Shown here: positions 1-8,453 of the stretch, piece after piece
How the letters are laid out: every line of letters starts with the position of its first letter
Numbering within the stretch: the first letter of the stretch is position 1
DNA from: Idiomarina sp.
GTDB lineage: Bacteria > Pseudomonadota > Gammaproteobacteria > Enterobacterales > Alteromonadaceae
Reading direction: 5' to 3'
Length of the DNA: 64,000 nucleotides
NCBI GenBank assembly: GCA_020831965.1
Contig: JAFIFP010000009.1
Span: 496,001 to 560,000, forward strand
Program-made: the position numbers and the translations under genes
The notes under the pieces: generated by a model
Databases searched by the model: none
Told to the model about the DNA's origin: nothing
Seen by the model: the letters and a program-made list of their open reading frames with translations, nothing else

Positions 1-184
1 AGAGGTCACTCACCCGATTCGCCATGGTTACACATTCGTGCCGCAATGCGTCAGCCAACCGTGACGCCTGTGCCAAAGGCTCCACACCACGACCAAATAA
101 CAGCATTACAACTGCGTCCTCGTTAGTGACTAGCGTCAAGGGCCCGAGAGGACTCGCCCACTCGTCAATAAATACGCGACTCAT
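1..184 (-). CDS. Methylated-DNA-cysteine S-methyltransferase-like protein, N-terminal part (partial)
   Basis: This is the first 61 codons of a minus-strand gene that runs off the left edge of the window. The start is the ATG at 184, preceded by a GGGAAG ribosome-binding site. Residues 10-20 read A-S-P-L-G-P-L-T-L-V, which resembles the N-terminal domain of Ogt/MGMT DNA repair proteins. The catalytic PCHR motif would lie beyond the edge and cannot be seen, so the assignment rests on this one motif. There is no stop codon in the visible part. It lies downstream of the efflux operon with a 101-bp gap. Confidence 0.5.
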   Translation of the reverse strand, partial: MSRVFIDEWASPLGPLTLVTNEDAVVMLLFGRGVEPLAQASRLADALRHECVTMANRVSDL

Positions 185-285
185 AAAAATCTTCCCATAA
201 CAGGTTAGGAATTAGTATGGCTCAGCTCCCTATGAGGCTCAACTAAACCCATATAAGGAGCCAACCACAACATCAGTCGCGACCA

Positions 286-780
286 TCAATGGTGATGATC
301 ATGCCCTTCACCTGTGACTTCGGGTAACGACTGAACTCCCAAGCCATAGCGGTAAACCAGCTCCGCACCATGCCAACTCGCAAGCAGCAGCAAAATGAAT
401 GATGCCAGCATTAAACCATGACAGACAGCGCGCGCCAGCCGCTGACGCTCCTCTGCAAACTGCGGTAACCGCAACCACAACACCACGGCAGTAATAAACA
501 CCACACTCAGGTATAGCGCCCAATCACGATGCACCGCCATTGCTACATGGGATGGTCCATCATGAGGAACAGTGAAGTATGCCCAGATGCCCGTCACCAG
601 CGTCAGCAAGACGGCGAGCACAGCGGTACCATAAAGCCACGGCTGGATCCTCACCAGCTCTTCACGCTGTTGCACTCGCGAGGATAATTGAAGCGCGCCA
701 TATAGAATGCAACTCAAAAATACCAAAGCCACGGAGAACTTAACGTAAATTGGATGCATATTCGGAATAATTTCAATCAT
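286..780 (-). CDS. DUF2231-like four-helix membrane protein of the metal efflux operon
   Basis: This 164-residue protein has four predicted membrane helices. Near the N-terminus (about residues 8-16) it has M-H-P-I-Y-V-K-F, which resembles the M-H-P-x-x-V-H-F start of DUF2231 proteins. The C-terminus ends in G-E-G-H-D-H-H-H, a possible metal-binding tail. Its ATG overlaps the TGA of the upstream cusA-like gene in an ATGA junction, so translation is probably coupled and it is the last gene of the operon. Its biochemical role is unknown. A part in metal handling in the inner membrane is inferred from position and the His tail only. Confidence 0.75.
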   Translation of the reverse strand: MIEIIPNMHPIYVKFSVALVFLSCILYGALQLSSRVQQREELVRIQPWLYGTAVLAVLLTLVTGIWAYFTVPHDGPSHVAMAVHRDWALYLSVVFITAVVLWLRLPQFAEERQRLARAVCHGLMLASFILLLLASWHGAELVYRYGLGVQSLPEVTGEGHDHHH

Positions 781-3700
781 GCTGTCACTCCTTTAGTGTG
801 TTTCTGCAACGCTCGTTCTTCGCGCCAACTCCACAATACTGGAACGATAAACATACTTAGCACCACGAAGGTCAGGCCCCCCACCGTGGGAATTGCCATC
901 GGAATCATCAGATCCGCACCACGCCCCGTCGCCGTCAATACCGGAAACAACGCCAGAATTGTCGTTGCACTTGTCATCAAACAGGGGCGCACACGCTGTA
1001 AGCCGGCCTCGACCACACGCTGACGAATCTCGGCAATAGAATTTGTCGCCCCCTCTGCAAAGCGTTGCTTTAAGTAGGTTGCCATAACCACGCCATCGTC
1101 CACTGCAATGCCAAAGAGTGCCAAGAAGCCAACCCAAACGGCGATACTCAGATGGGTGACATCAAACTGGAAGATCTCGCGTAGCGTCACACCCTGGGTT
1201 AATCCGGGTAGGCTGAAGTTTGCAAACCAAGCTTGGCCATAGAGATACAGCATAATAAAGCCACCGGCCCAAGCGACCGCAATCCCCGAGAAGATCATCA
1301 GTGCACTCGATAGCCGCTTAAACTGCATATACAGCAAAGCGAGAATAAGCAACAAAGACAGGGGGATCACCCAACTCAAGGTTTGCATCGCCCGTTGCTG
1401 GTGTTGATAGCTGCCAGCAAAGCTGTAGGTCGCCCCAGGGTCTAGCCGCAAACGGCCTGAATCCAGCGCTGCTTGTAAATGTGCTTGTGCCGACTCCACG
1501 GCATTCACTTCCGCAACACCGCGCACGGGGCCAAAAGTGACATAGGCCGTAAGAAAGGTATTCTCAGAACGAATCATTTCCGGGCCGCGCACATATTGAA
1601 TATCGGTGACGTCTCCCAGCAAAATTTGCTGACCCGACGCCCCCGTCACCAATACTCGCTGCATTGCCTCAAGATCATGACGAAGTTCACGCTGATAGCG
1701 CACGCGCACTGGATAACGCTCACGCCCCTCCACTGTGCGTGTCACTTCCATACCACCAATAGCCGTGGCGATGGTGTTCTGCACTTGGCTCACCGATAAG
1801 CCATATCGTGCCATACGCTCACGATCCAGATGGATCTCTAAGTAGGGTTTACCCACTACACGTTCAGCGTTCACCGACCCACTATTAATCAACGGTGCCT
1901 CGCGCAACTCGCGCTCAAAGGCGATGGCCATACGCTCCAAACTCGCCAAATCACGGGCCTGAATTTTCACGCCCATGGCCGCCCGCATTCCGGTTTGTAG
2001 CATTAACTGACGAGTTTCAATGGGCTGCAACTTAGGTGCAGAAGTCACGCCTGGAAGCTCTGCTACGGCAATAATCTCATGCCAAATATCGTCCGGGCTG
2101 CGAATATGTTCGCGCCAATTTCGATAGGGCTTACCGCGCCGATCGGGAACCAACTCGCCATACTCGTCTCGCACAAACTCGCCCGCACTATCCACTTTGA
2201 AGCGCAAACGACGCCCTTGCGCGTCAGACTTATACTCACTGCGATAGGTAATTACTGTTTCAATCATGGACACCGGCGCGGGATCAAGCGCGGTTTCCGC
2301 TCGACCTATTTTCCCCACCACTTGCTCAACTTCAGGAATGTTGGCTATCGCACGATCCTGTTCACTTAGCACCGCCAGCGCTTCGCCAATGGAAGCATGG
2401 GGCATGGTGGTTGGCATCAACAAGAAAGCGCCTTCGTCTAAACTCGGCATAAACTCTCGTCCCAGCCCAGGAACAATTGCCACACCGAGCATGACTACGA
2501 GCGCAGGAATCGCTAAAAAGGTTTTCTTGTAACTTAAACACCAATTCAGAATCCTTGCGTAGTGGTGCAGAAGGAGTGAGAACACACCCAGCACACCCAC
2601 GAAGAGCAAGGCAACAAACAGGAGATTACGCAGGCTACCGGCACTTGGGCCAAGCGGCTCCCACAGCTGCGCCAAAATAAATACCAAGACGGCCATGACT
2701 GCACCATGCGCAATGCGGTAACTACGCGGCTGTGCTTCAGCCCATTGCGTCATTGGCTGGAAGCGTCGATGTCCCGACCATTGCAGCAACGTTTTTAGCA
2801 CGACAGGCAATACCACGACAGCCAACCCAACGGCTGCGAGCAATACCAACGTTTTCGTGTACGCTAAGGGCGCAAATAACTTACCTTCAGCGCCAGTCAG
2901 GGTGAAAACGGGCAAGAATGAAATAATAGTCGTGGCAATGGCAGTCACTACAGCCGGGCCTACTTCTCGAGTTCCCGTCGCTACGATTTGCTGCAGCGGT
3001 AAACTCGGATTCCGCCGGAAATGCCGGAGAATGTTGTCTGACACAATAATCGCCATGTCGACAATAGTGCCGATAGCAATCGCGATGCCAGCCAAGGCAA
3101 CAATATTGGCCTCTACGCCGAGTACGCGCATACCAATAAAGGTGAGCAGAATCGCCAGCGGCAGCATCAGGGCGATAGTGAAGGCGGCTCGGAAGTGCAT
3201 CAGTAAGAGGAGTACAACCACTGCAGTGACCAACAGCTGCTGGCTCAAGGCTTGATTCAAGGTACCCAATGTTTCCTGAATGAGCTGCGAACGATCGTAG
3301 AATGGCACGAGGGTCAATTGGCTCTCATTCAGCCAAGTCGGCCAGTGATCCTGCGGATGCGCACGCAACCAATCGGCCCACGCCTGTACATCCTGATCCG
3401 CTGACGGATTCCCTTGTGATGCTACGCGCCAGTTCGGCAATGCCTGCTCCTCGGCAAAGGCATTCACTTGATTAACACTGACTTGCTGCCAATCAATCAC
3501 AGCGCGGGTTGGCATACCCGGAGCTAACCGAGCCACCTGCTCCCTGACAGATTCGATAGACTGCAAAGCATTTGCGCCTTCGCGAATGGTAACGACACCA
3601 CCTACCGCCTCGGCACCTGCTACATCGAGTGCGCCTCGACGTTCCGCAGGTCCAAGACCCACAGTCGCCACATCGCTCACCCGAATTGGTACATTGGTGT

Positions 3701-4493
3701 CACTCATGCGTACCACCGCGGACTCAATATCAGTGAGCGAGCGAATAAAGCCAACGCCTCGCACCAGGTACTCCACTTGATTGATCTCAGTTGTTCGGGC
3801 ACCGACGTCTAGATTCGCTTCCATCACCGCCTGTGTCACTTGTTCCAGGGTGACGTCGTAATAACGCAGTGCATCTGGATTGATATCGACTTGATACTCG
3901 CGGACAAAACCACCCACTGAAGCGACTTCACTCACACCTTCCGCATTGAGTAAGGCGAAACGCACCAACCAATCTTGAACCGAGCGGATTTCATCGAGAT
4001 CCCAACCACCAATGGGCTGTCCGCTACGATCGCGTCCCTCCAAGGTGTACCAGTAAACTTGTCCCAGCCCCGTGGCATCAGGGCCAAGTGTTGGTTGTAC
4101 GCCTTCGGGCAAGGTACCGGGCGCCAATGCGCTCAGCTTTTCCAAGAGCCGTGTGCGCGCCCAATAAAACTCAATATTATCTTCGAAAATCACCGCAATG
4201 CTGGAGAAGCCGAACATTGACAGCGTGCGCACGTCTCGCACGCCGGGCACGCCCATGAGCGCCACACTCAATGGATAACTCACTTGGTCATCCACATCTT
4301 GTGGCGAACGCCCCGGCCATTCAGTGAAAACAATTTGCTGATTTTCCCCGAGGTTCGGTAACGCATCTACCTTGACCGGGTTTTGTGGTAACCCCGTGTC
4401 CCACTGGAATGGAGCCACAGAGATTCCCGCACCAATCAACACCAAAGTGAGAATTACCACCACAAAGCGGTGTTCAAGTAACCACTTAATCAT
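777..4493 (-). CDS. cusA: CusA-like heavy-metal efflux RND pump
   Basis: Inner-membrane proton-driven RND transporter of the heavy-metal (HME) family, 1238 residues. I start it at the ATG at 4493 (M-I-K-W-L-L-E-H), which overlaps the end of the adaptor gene by 8 bp; a longer reading from 4565 would lie inside that gene. Three methionines sit where E. coli CusA has its Cu(I)/Ag(I) relay: about residues 691 (L-L-M-P-T-T-M-P), 742 (V-S-M-I-E-T-V) and 830 (L-M-L-Q-T-G-M). This favours monovalent copper or silver over zinc or cobalt. It is about 190 residues longer than E. coli CusA, with extra periplasmic segments and two extra hydrophobic stretches near residues 593-645. It forms a tripartite pump with the two genes upstream of it. 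Confidence 0.93.
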   Translation of the reverse strand: MIKWLLEHRFVVVILTLVLIGAGISVAPFQWDTGLPQNPVKVDALPNLGENQQIVFTEWPGRSPQDVDDQVSYPLSVALMGVPGVRDVRTLSMFGFSSIAVIFEDNIEFYWARTRLLEKLSALAPGTLPEGVQPTLGPDATGLGQVYWYTLEGRDRSGQPIGGWDLDEIRSVQDWLVRFALLNAEGVSEVASVGGFVREYQVDINPDALRYYDVTLEQVTQAVMEANLDVGARTTEINQVEYLVRGVGFIRSLTDIESAVVRMSDTNVPIRVSDVATVGLGPAERRGALDVAGAEAVGGVVTIREGANALQSIESVREQVARLAPGMPTRAVIDWQQVSVNQVNAFAEEQALPNWRVASQGNPSADQDVQAWADWLRAHPQDHWPTWLNESQLTLVPFYDRSQLIQETLGTLNQALSQQLLVTAVVVLLLLMHFRAAFTIALMLPLAILLTFIGMRVLGVEANIVALAGIAIAIGTIVDMAIIVSDNILRHFRRNPSLPLQQIVATGTREVGPAVVTAIATTIISFLPVFTLTGAEGKLFAPLAYTKTLVLLAAVGLAVVVLPVVLKTLLQWSGHRRFQPMTQWAEAQPRSYRIAHGAVMAVLVFILAQLWEPLGPSAGSLRNLLFVALLFVGVLGVFSLLLHHYARILNWCLSYKKTFLAIPALVVMLGVAIVPGLGREFMPSLDEGAFLLMPTTMPHASIGEALAVLSEQDRAIANIPEVEQVVGKIGRAETALDPAPVSMIETVITYRSEYKSDAQGRRLRFKVDSAGEFVRDEYGELVPDRRGKPYRNWREHIRSPDDIWHEIIAVAELPGVTSAPKLQPIETRQLMLQTGMRAAMGVKIQARDLASLERMAIAFERELREAPLINSGSVNAERVVGKPYLEIHLDRERMARYGLSVSQVQNTIATAIGGMEVTRTVEGRERYPVRVRYQRELRHDLEAMQRVLVTGASGQQILLGDVTDIQYVRGPEMIRSENTFLTAYVTFGPVRGVAEVNAVESAQAHLQAALDSGRLRLDPGATYSFAGSYQHQQRAMQTLSWVIPLSLLLILALLYMQFKRLSSALMIFSGIAVAWAGGFIMLYLYGQAWFANFSLPGLTQGVTLREIFQFDVTHLSIAVWVGFLALFGIAVDDGVVMATYLKQRFAEGATNSIAEIRQRVVEAGLQRVRPCLMTSATTILALFPVLTATGRGADLMIPMAIPTVGGLTFVVLSMFIVPVLWSWREERALQKHTKGVTA

Positions 4494-6375
4494 GCTGATG
4501 CCCTCCGTGCTGACCGCCTTCCATCGCCTCCCGAATGCTACCGCAACGGAGCATGCGCGAACCAAAATACGGATTCAGTAATTGATCATCCGGCTGCAGC
4601 CAGTAAGCGCCGTCTCCACCGCGCGCCATCGGACAGAACGCAAGGTACACTAATCCTTCATGCACACCGTCACGCGCTAATGCGATCACCGCCTCGGACT
4701 GGTAAAAAAAGTGATCACGTGCCGTTGTAATGTCGCTGACGTGATGACTGTGCCCTGCACCATGGTTGAGTGCAGCTTCCAAAGACGCATAGGCCTCTGG
4801 CCACTGCACTGCTGCTACCGCATCGTAGAATGCAGGTGCTGCGTGTTGCCAAGCCACGAGATCATCTTGGTGGAGGGCGGACCACAGATCCATGTAGCGT
4901 GGGAAGATATCCGCGACTGCCGCATCAAGTTCAGCCGCTAAGGATAGCCCATGCTCATGCGCACCTGCATGTTGTGACGCCTGCGCATCAGTGTGTTCCT
5001 GTGCGTCATGTTCATGCGCACTATGGTCATGTTCGCCATGATGATGAGCATGAGGATCTTGATGCCCCCCCTGCGGCGCCATCATGCTTGGCTGGCCGCG
5101 TAACTGTAGTTCGCTATCAATACGAAACGCACCGCGGCTGACCACGAGTTCGCCTGCATTTAGACCATCAAGAATGACGTAATCGTCACCCACGCGAGCC
5201 CCAAGTGTGACTTCCTTGGCTTCAAACTGTTCAGGTCGATCAGCCGACTGCACATAAACCAGCGAACGTGGTCCCGTAAATAATACTGCTGTCGCTGGTA
5301 TTCTTAGTGCCTCAGAATGCTCTATAAAGGCTTGTGCTTGGATAAAGCTACCAGGACGCAAGCTCAGATCTGCGGCTGACATATCCACGCGCACACGCGC
5401 CGTCCGCCGACCCGCATCTACTTGCGGTTCAATCAGCGCAATTTCAGCCTCAACAAGCTCTTGCTGCCCTTGAATCTGCAACTGTAACTGTTGCCCCACT
5501 GCAAACTTTGGCAGATCCCGCTCGTACACATCAAAAGTCAGCCACAAAGCGCTCGGGTCAATCACTGTCGCAATGGCTCCGCCTTGCGCAACATAATCCC
5601 CCTCGTTGACGAATCGCTCAGTCACAATGCCAGCTATGGGGGAAAAAATTCGCACCCGTGCGCTCGACTGATCCGCGAGTCGCGCTATTTCCGCTTCCGG
5701 CACCCCCAGCAAACGCAGTCTTTCATGGGCAGCAGCGGCAGTTTCCGCGGCGGACTGTTGCATAAACGCTGGCAGATTAGCTTGGGCAGTTAAGCGTTGT
5801 GCTTCACGATACTCGCGCAATGCCACCAATAACTCTGGACTGTACAGTTCGGCAACTTGCGCGTTTTGCTCCAAGCTTGCGCCTGTTTCGTTGAGCCATA
5901 AGCGTTCAATCCGACCCGCAGCCCAAGCCGTGAGAGTTCGAGTGCGACGCTCATCCCATTCCACTTGCCCTTGCAATCGAATCACTTCTTGCGCGGCTCC
6001 GCGGGTGGCCGGCGTGGTTTGTACCCTGAGCAATGCCAAGCTACGGTCAGTAAAGTCGATCACACGCTCGCTACCCAAGTCGTCAGTACCGGTGGACCCA
6101 GTGCGCATCACGGGAATTAACTCCATACCACAAATCGGACAGCGATCCGTCGGGTCTTCCGAACGCACATTCGGGTGCATGGAACAGGTATAGACTTGCG
6201 CCCGTTGCTCTGTGCCATGCTCATGGGCATGCTCGTAAGCATGTGAATGGTTGTGTGAGTGACTTACGGAGGTCCCGCCTTGACTATGGATACCAATAAA
6301 CGCCAGGCCGGCGCCAACCAAGACACCTGTTACAGCAATTGCTAAAGCACTGTATTTGAAGTTTCCTGCGTTCAT
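4486..6375 (-). CDS. cusB: CusB-like periplasmic adaptor with heavy-metal-binding and DUF3347-like domains
   Basis: Membrane-fusion protein of 629 residues that links the CusA-like pump to the outer-membrane channel. The start is the ATG at 6375, which overlaps the TGA of the upstream gene (ATGA). After an N-terminal membrane anchor (residues about 11-30) comes a His-rich stretch, then a heavy-metal-binding domain at about residues 62-88 with C-S-M-H-P and C-P-I-C-G-M. The usual hairpin, lipoyl and beta-barrel regions follow. A second His-rich linker lies at about 435-470. The C-terminal 150 residues resemble DUF3347, with F-C-P-M-A and a final N-P-Y-F-G-S-R-M-L-R-C-G segment. Having both metal-binding modules in one adaptor suggests it loads metal into the pump. 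Confidence 0.9.
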   Translation of the reverse strand: MNAGNFKYSALAIAVTGVLVGAGLAFIGIHSQGGTSVSHSHNHSHAYEHAHEHGTEQRAQVYTCSMHPNVRSEDPTDRCPICGMELIPVMRTGSTGTDDLGSERVIDFTDRSLALLRVQTTPATRGAAQEVIRLQGQVEWDERRTRTLTAWAAGRIERLWLNETGASLEQNAQVAELYSPELLVALREYREAQRLTAQANLPAFMQQSAAETAAAAHERLRLLGVPEAEIARLADQSSARVRIFSPIAGIVTERFVNEGDYVAQGGAIATVIDPSALWLTFDVYERDLPKFAVGQQLQLQIQGQQELVEAEIALIEPQVDAGRRTARVRVDMSAADLSLRPGSFIQAQAFIEHSEALRIPATAVLFTGPRSLVYVQSADRPEQFEAKEVTLGARVGDDYVILDGLNAGELVVSRGAFRIDSELQLRGQPSMMAPQGGHQDPHAHHHGEHDHSAHEHDAQEHTDAQASQHAGAHEHGLSLAAELDAAVADIFPRYMDLWSALHQDDLVAWQHAAPAFYDAVAAVQWPEAYASLEAALNHGAGHSHHVSDITTARDHFFYQSEAVIALARDGVHEGLVYLAFCPMARGGDGAYWLQPDDQLLNPYFGSRMLRCGSIREAMEGGQHGGHQHD

Positions 6376-7709
6376 TGTGATTCTCCTGTGACCGAAGCCC
6401 AATCGATAAAACCGAGAAGTTGTTGTACCGCCGCATAGGCATCCACCAGATCGGTTTGTGCGCGCCATGCGGCAAGACGAATCGTGAGTAGTTCATTTTG
6501 GGCAGCGATTAGATCTGCGAAAGTCCCCTGCCCGGTGCGATAAGTTTGTAATGTGGATGCGAACGCTTGTTCAGCGCGCGGCTGCAGAATTGAACGATAC
6601 AAAGCGAGGTTATCTTGCGCTTGTTCCCAGCGATAATAAGCCACTGCCAGATCTGCTGATTGCTCCAACTGCCAAACCTCCCAGTCTGCTTGAACGGAAG
6701 CTGTGAGCGCAGCAGAGGCGTCACGCTGTGCTTGGTAGCTATTACGCCAAATGGGCAGGGACAGCCCCAACATGAGTCGAGTGTCTCCAGAGTCCATACC
6801 TCCACGCATGTATTCAGCGCCCACCATGACTCGGGGAAGACCGGCGCGACCGGCCAACTGCTCGCCCGTTTCAGCGGCTTTGAGTTGTGCCGCATAAGCG
6901 CGGGCTAATGGGGCTTGATTAAGGTATTCCTCGAGCACTGAAAGTGGAGGCAATTCGACTGTTTGTTCTTCCGTGCGAACTTCGTCAATCATGCCCACGG
7001 GAACGCCAGCCGCAGTCGCTAACCGCGCGTAAGCAGACCGAAGTAAACGCTGCAGCTGGACCGACTCAGTATTCAGTTGATCACGCGCATTTTGCGCGCG
7101 CAAGAAGTCCGCTTGGCCCGTACTTCCTGTCTCATACAATGCGCGAGCGACCGCAACACTTTGTTCGACTAACAGTAACTGTTCCGCCACGACCTGTTGA
7201 TTCGCTTGTAGATAAGTCAGCTCGTTGTAAGCCCGCCATACCGCACCTTGCACCTCAACCTGCTCCTGCCGCACGCTCTCGCGAGCGGCATCTCGTTGCG
7301 CCAAAGCTTGGTCGATACTCAATTGTCGACGCCCGAACACAGGGATGTCCTGACGTAACGCAATCCCTTGACCTCGCGAGTCACTCAGACTTTGCTCCAA
7401 GCTCAACTCGGGGTCCATCCATGCGCCAGCTTGGGTCACTTGAGCTTCTGCACCTTGCAAGCGTGCTTTGGCAGCTTGCACACGAGGATGGTGATCTCGT
7501 GCGTAGGCCATGAGTTCCGCGCGGGTTGGACGTTCTGACAAGGAATATTGTGTTGTCTCAAGCGCTTGCTGCGCAGGCGCAGCTTGAGGCATCTCAGAAC
7601 CTGGCCCGGACGCACAACCGCCGAGGCTCACTGACACGAGTCCAAGCAATACACCAAGCACTAAGATTCGGCCAAAAGAGGCGCGACGAGAAACTGTGGT
7701 GGCAAACAT
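6372..7709 (-). CDS. cusC: CusC/TolC-like outer-membrane efflux lipoprotein
   Basis: Outer-membrane factor of 445 residues that provides the exit duct of the tripartite pump. The N-terminus has a signal sequence with lipobox V-S-L-G-G-C, with the acylated Cys at about residue 32. The body shows two repeated halves rich in Ala, Gln and Leu helices, as expected for TolC-family proteins. The ATG at 7709 is preceded by GGAGTGAG at good spacing. It is the first of three structural pump genes, each overlapping the next, so they should be made in fixed ratio. The 112-bp gap to the Cys-rich gene upstream shows no clear terminator, so it may share that promoter. Confidence 0.88.
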   Translation of the reverse strand: MFATTVSRRASFGRILVLGVLLGLVSVSLGGCASGPGSEMPQAAPAQQALETTQYSLSERPTRAELMAYARDHHPRVQAAKARLQGAEAQVTQAGAWMDPELSLEQSLSDSRGQGIALRQDIPVFGRRQLSIDQALAQRDAARESVRQEQVEVQGAVWRAYNELTYLQANQQVVAEQLLLVEQSVAVARALYETGSTGQADFLRAQNARDQLNTESVQLQRLLRSAYARLATAAGVPVGMIDEVRTEEQTVELPPLSVLEEYLNQAPLARAYAAQLKAAETGEQLAGRAGLPRVMVGAEYMRGGMDSGDTRLMLGLSLPIWRNSYQAQRDASAALTASVQADWEVWQLEQSADLAVAYYRWEQAQDNLALYRSILQPRAEQAFASTLQTYRTGQGTFADLIAAQNELLTIRLAAWRAQTDLVDAYAAVQQLLGFIDWASVTGESQ

Positions 7710-7821
7710 AACTCACTCCGAAAACTCGCAGCGCGCCCGTGTTTTCAACCAAGCATTGGCAAACGCTGCATAGGAATAGCAAAACGAACACCGAAGTATT
7801 CGAACAATTCGCAGATAGGAG

Positions 7822-8265
7822 TTAAGCGTTAGGTGGAGGTGTCGGAAGACTACCGATAAAACTGAGGTGGTGATGGACAGCTGCGGCCGTTTTCACGGGC
7901 TGCGCAGCAGTGAGTTCAACGAACTTGGTTGAGCATATGCCTGAAGAACCACTCGTGGCCTGACAATGAGAGCATTGTGCGCCGCAGTTCATATCTGAAC
8001 AAGGGCCTAAATGCTCGTCACAACAATCCATGACTTGCGCAGGGACAGTCGCTTCTGCAGGCTCAATGACCTGAGCAGCAGAGGCATGTTGAGGGCATGC
8101 CGCGGGATCTGAAGTGGTTGCGGATGAAACGCTGTGAACGTCACTCTCATGCTGAACAAACGCCTCTGTAGTCGTCACTCCAGATGTCACTACAGACGCG
8201 CTGCTCGCACCCATAGGTGCAAGCAGAACAAGCAAGATCATGACATAGCTAATAAGCTGTTTCAC
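7822..8265 (-). CDS. Small exported Cys/His-rich protein, probable metal-binding accessory protein
   Basis: I do not recognise a named family. The 147-residue product has an N-terminal signal sequence (residues 1-23, ending near A-S-S-A). A Cys-rich core between about residues 80 and 111 contains D-C-C-D-E-H, P-C-S-D-M-N-C and C-S-H-C. Several His residues lie on both sides. Cysteine spacing of this kind suggests soft-metal binding in the periplasm. The start is a GTG (8265) with only a weak GGATG upstream. It is the first gene behind the sigma70-like promoter at 8296-8324 and lies directly upstream of the cusCBA-like genes, so a role in copper/silver capture is a reasonable inference. Confidence 0.7.
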   Translation of the reverse strand: MKQLISYVMILLVLLAPMGASSASVVTSGVTTTEAFVQHESDVHSVSSATTSDPAACPQHASAAQVIEPAEATVPAQVMDCCDEHLGPCSDMNCGAQCSHCQATSGSSGICSTKFVELTAAQPVKTAAAVHHHLSFIGSLPTPPPNA

Positions 8266-8295
8266 ATGCGCATCCGAATCACTAAACTGACCGTT

Positions 8296-8324
8296 ATTAT
8301 AAACTGACTCGCATCCGGGTGCAA
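8296..8324 (-). promoter_or_regulatory. Sigma70-type promoter of the metal efflux operon
   Basis: On the minus strand a TTGCAC -35 box and a perfect TATAAT -10 box are separated by exactly 17 bp. Transcription would start near 8289, about 24 bases before the GTG start of the Cys-rich protein. MerR-family metal sensors typically need a 19-20 bp spacer, so this promoter does not look CueR-like; no operator is obvious. Confidence 0.75.
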
Positions 8325-8453
8325 TTCACCTGCGAATTAACAGCGTTTGTCGTGCATTCATCGCATTGTTCACACTTTGTTACGGGTTACATTTTTATAT
8401 TCAGGTGCGTTCGGGATAGAATCAAAAACGATACTAAAACAAGAGGAAGGATC

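Noticed and set aside
8319-8453. 45-codon N-terminal extension of the zinc metalloprotease
   Set aside because: No ribosome-binding site, overlap with the divergent promoter's -35 box, and it would precede a clean signal peptide starting at 8454.
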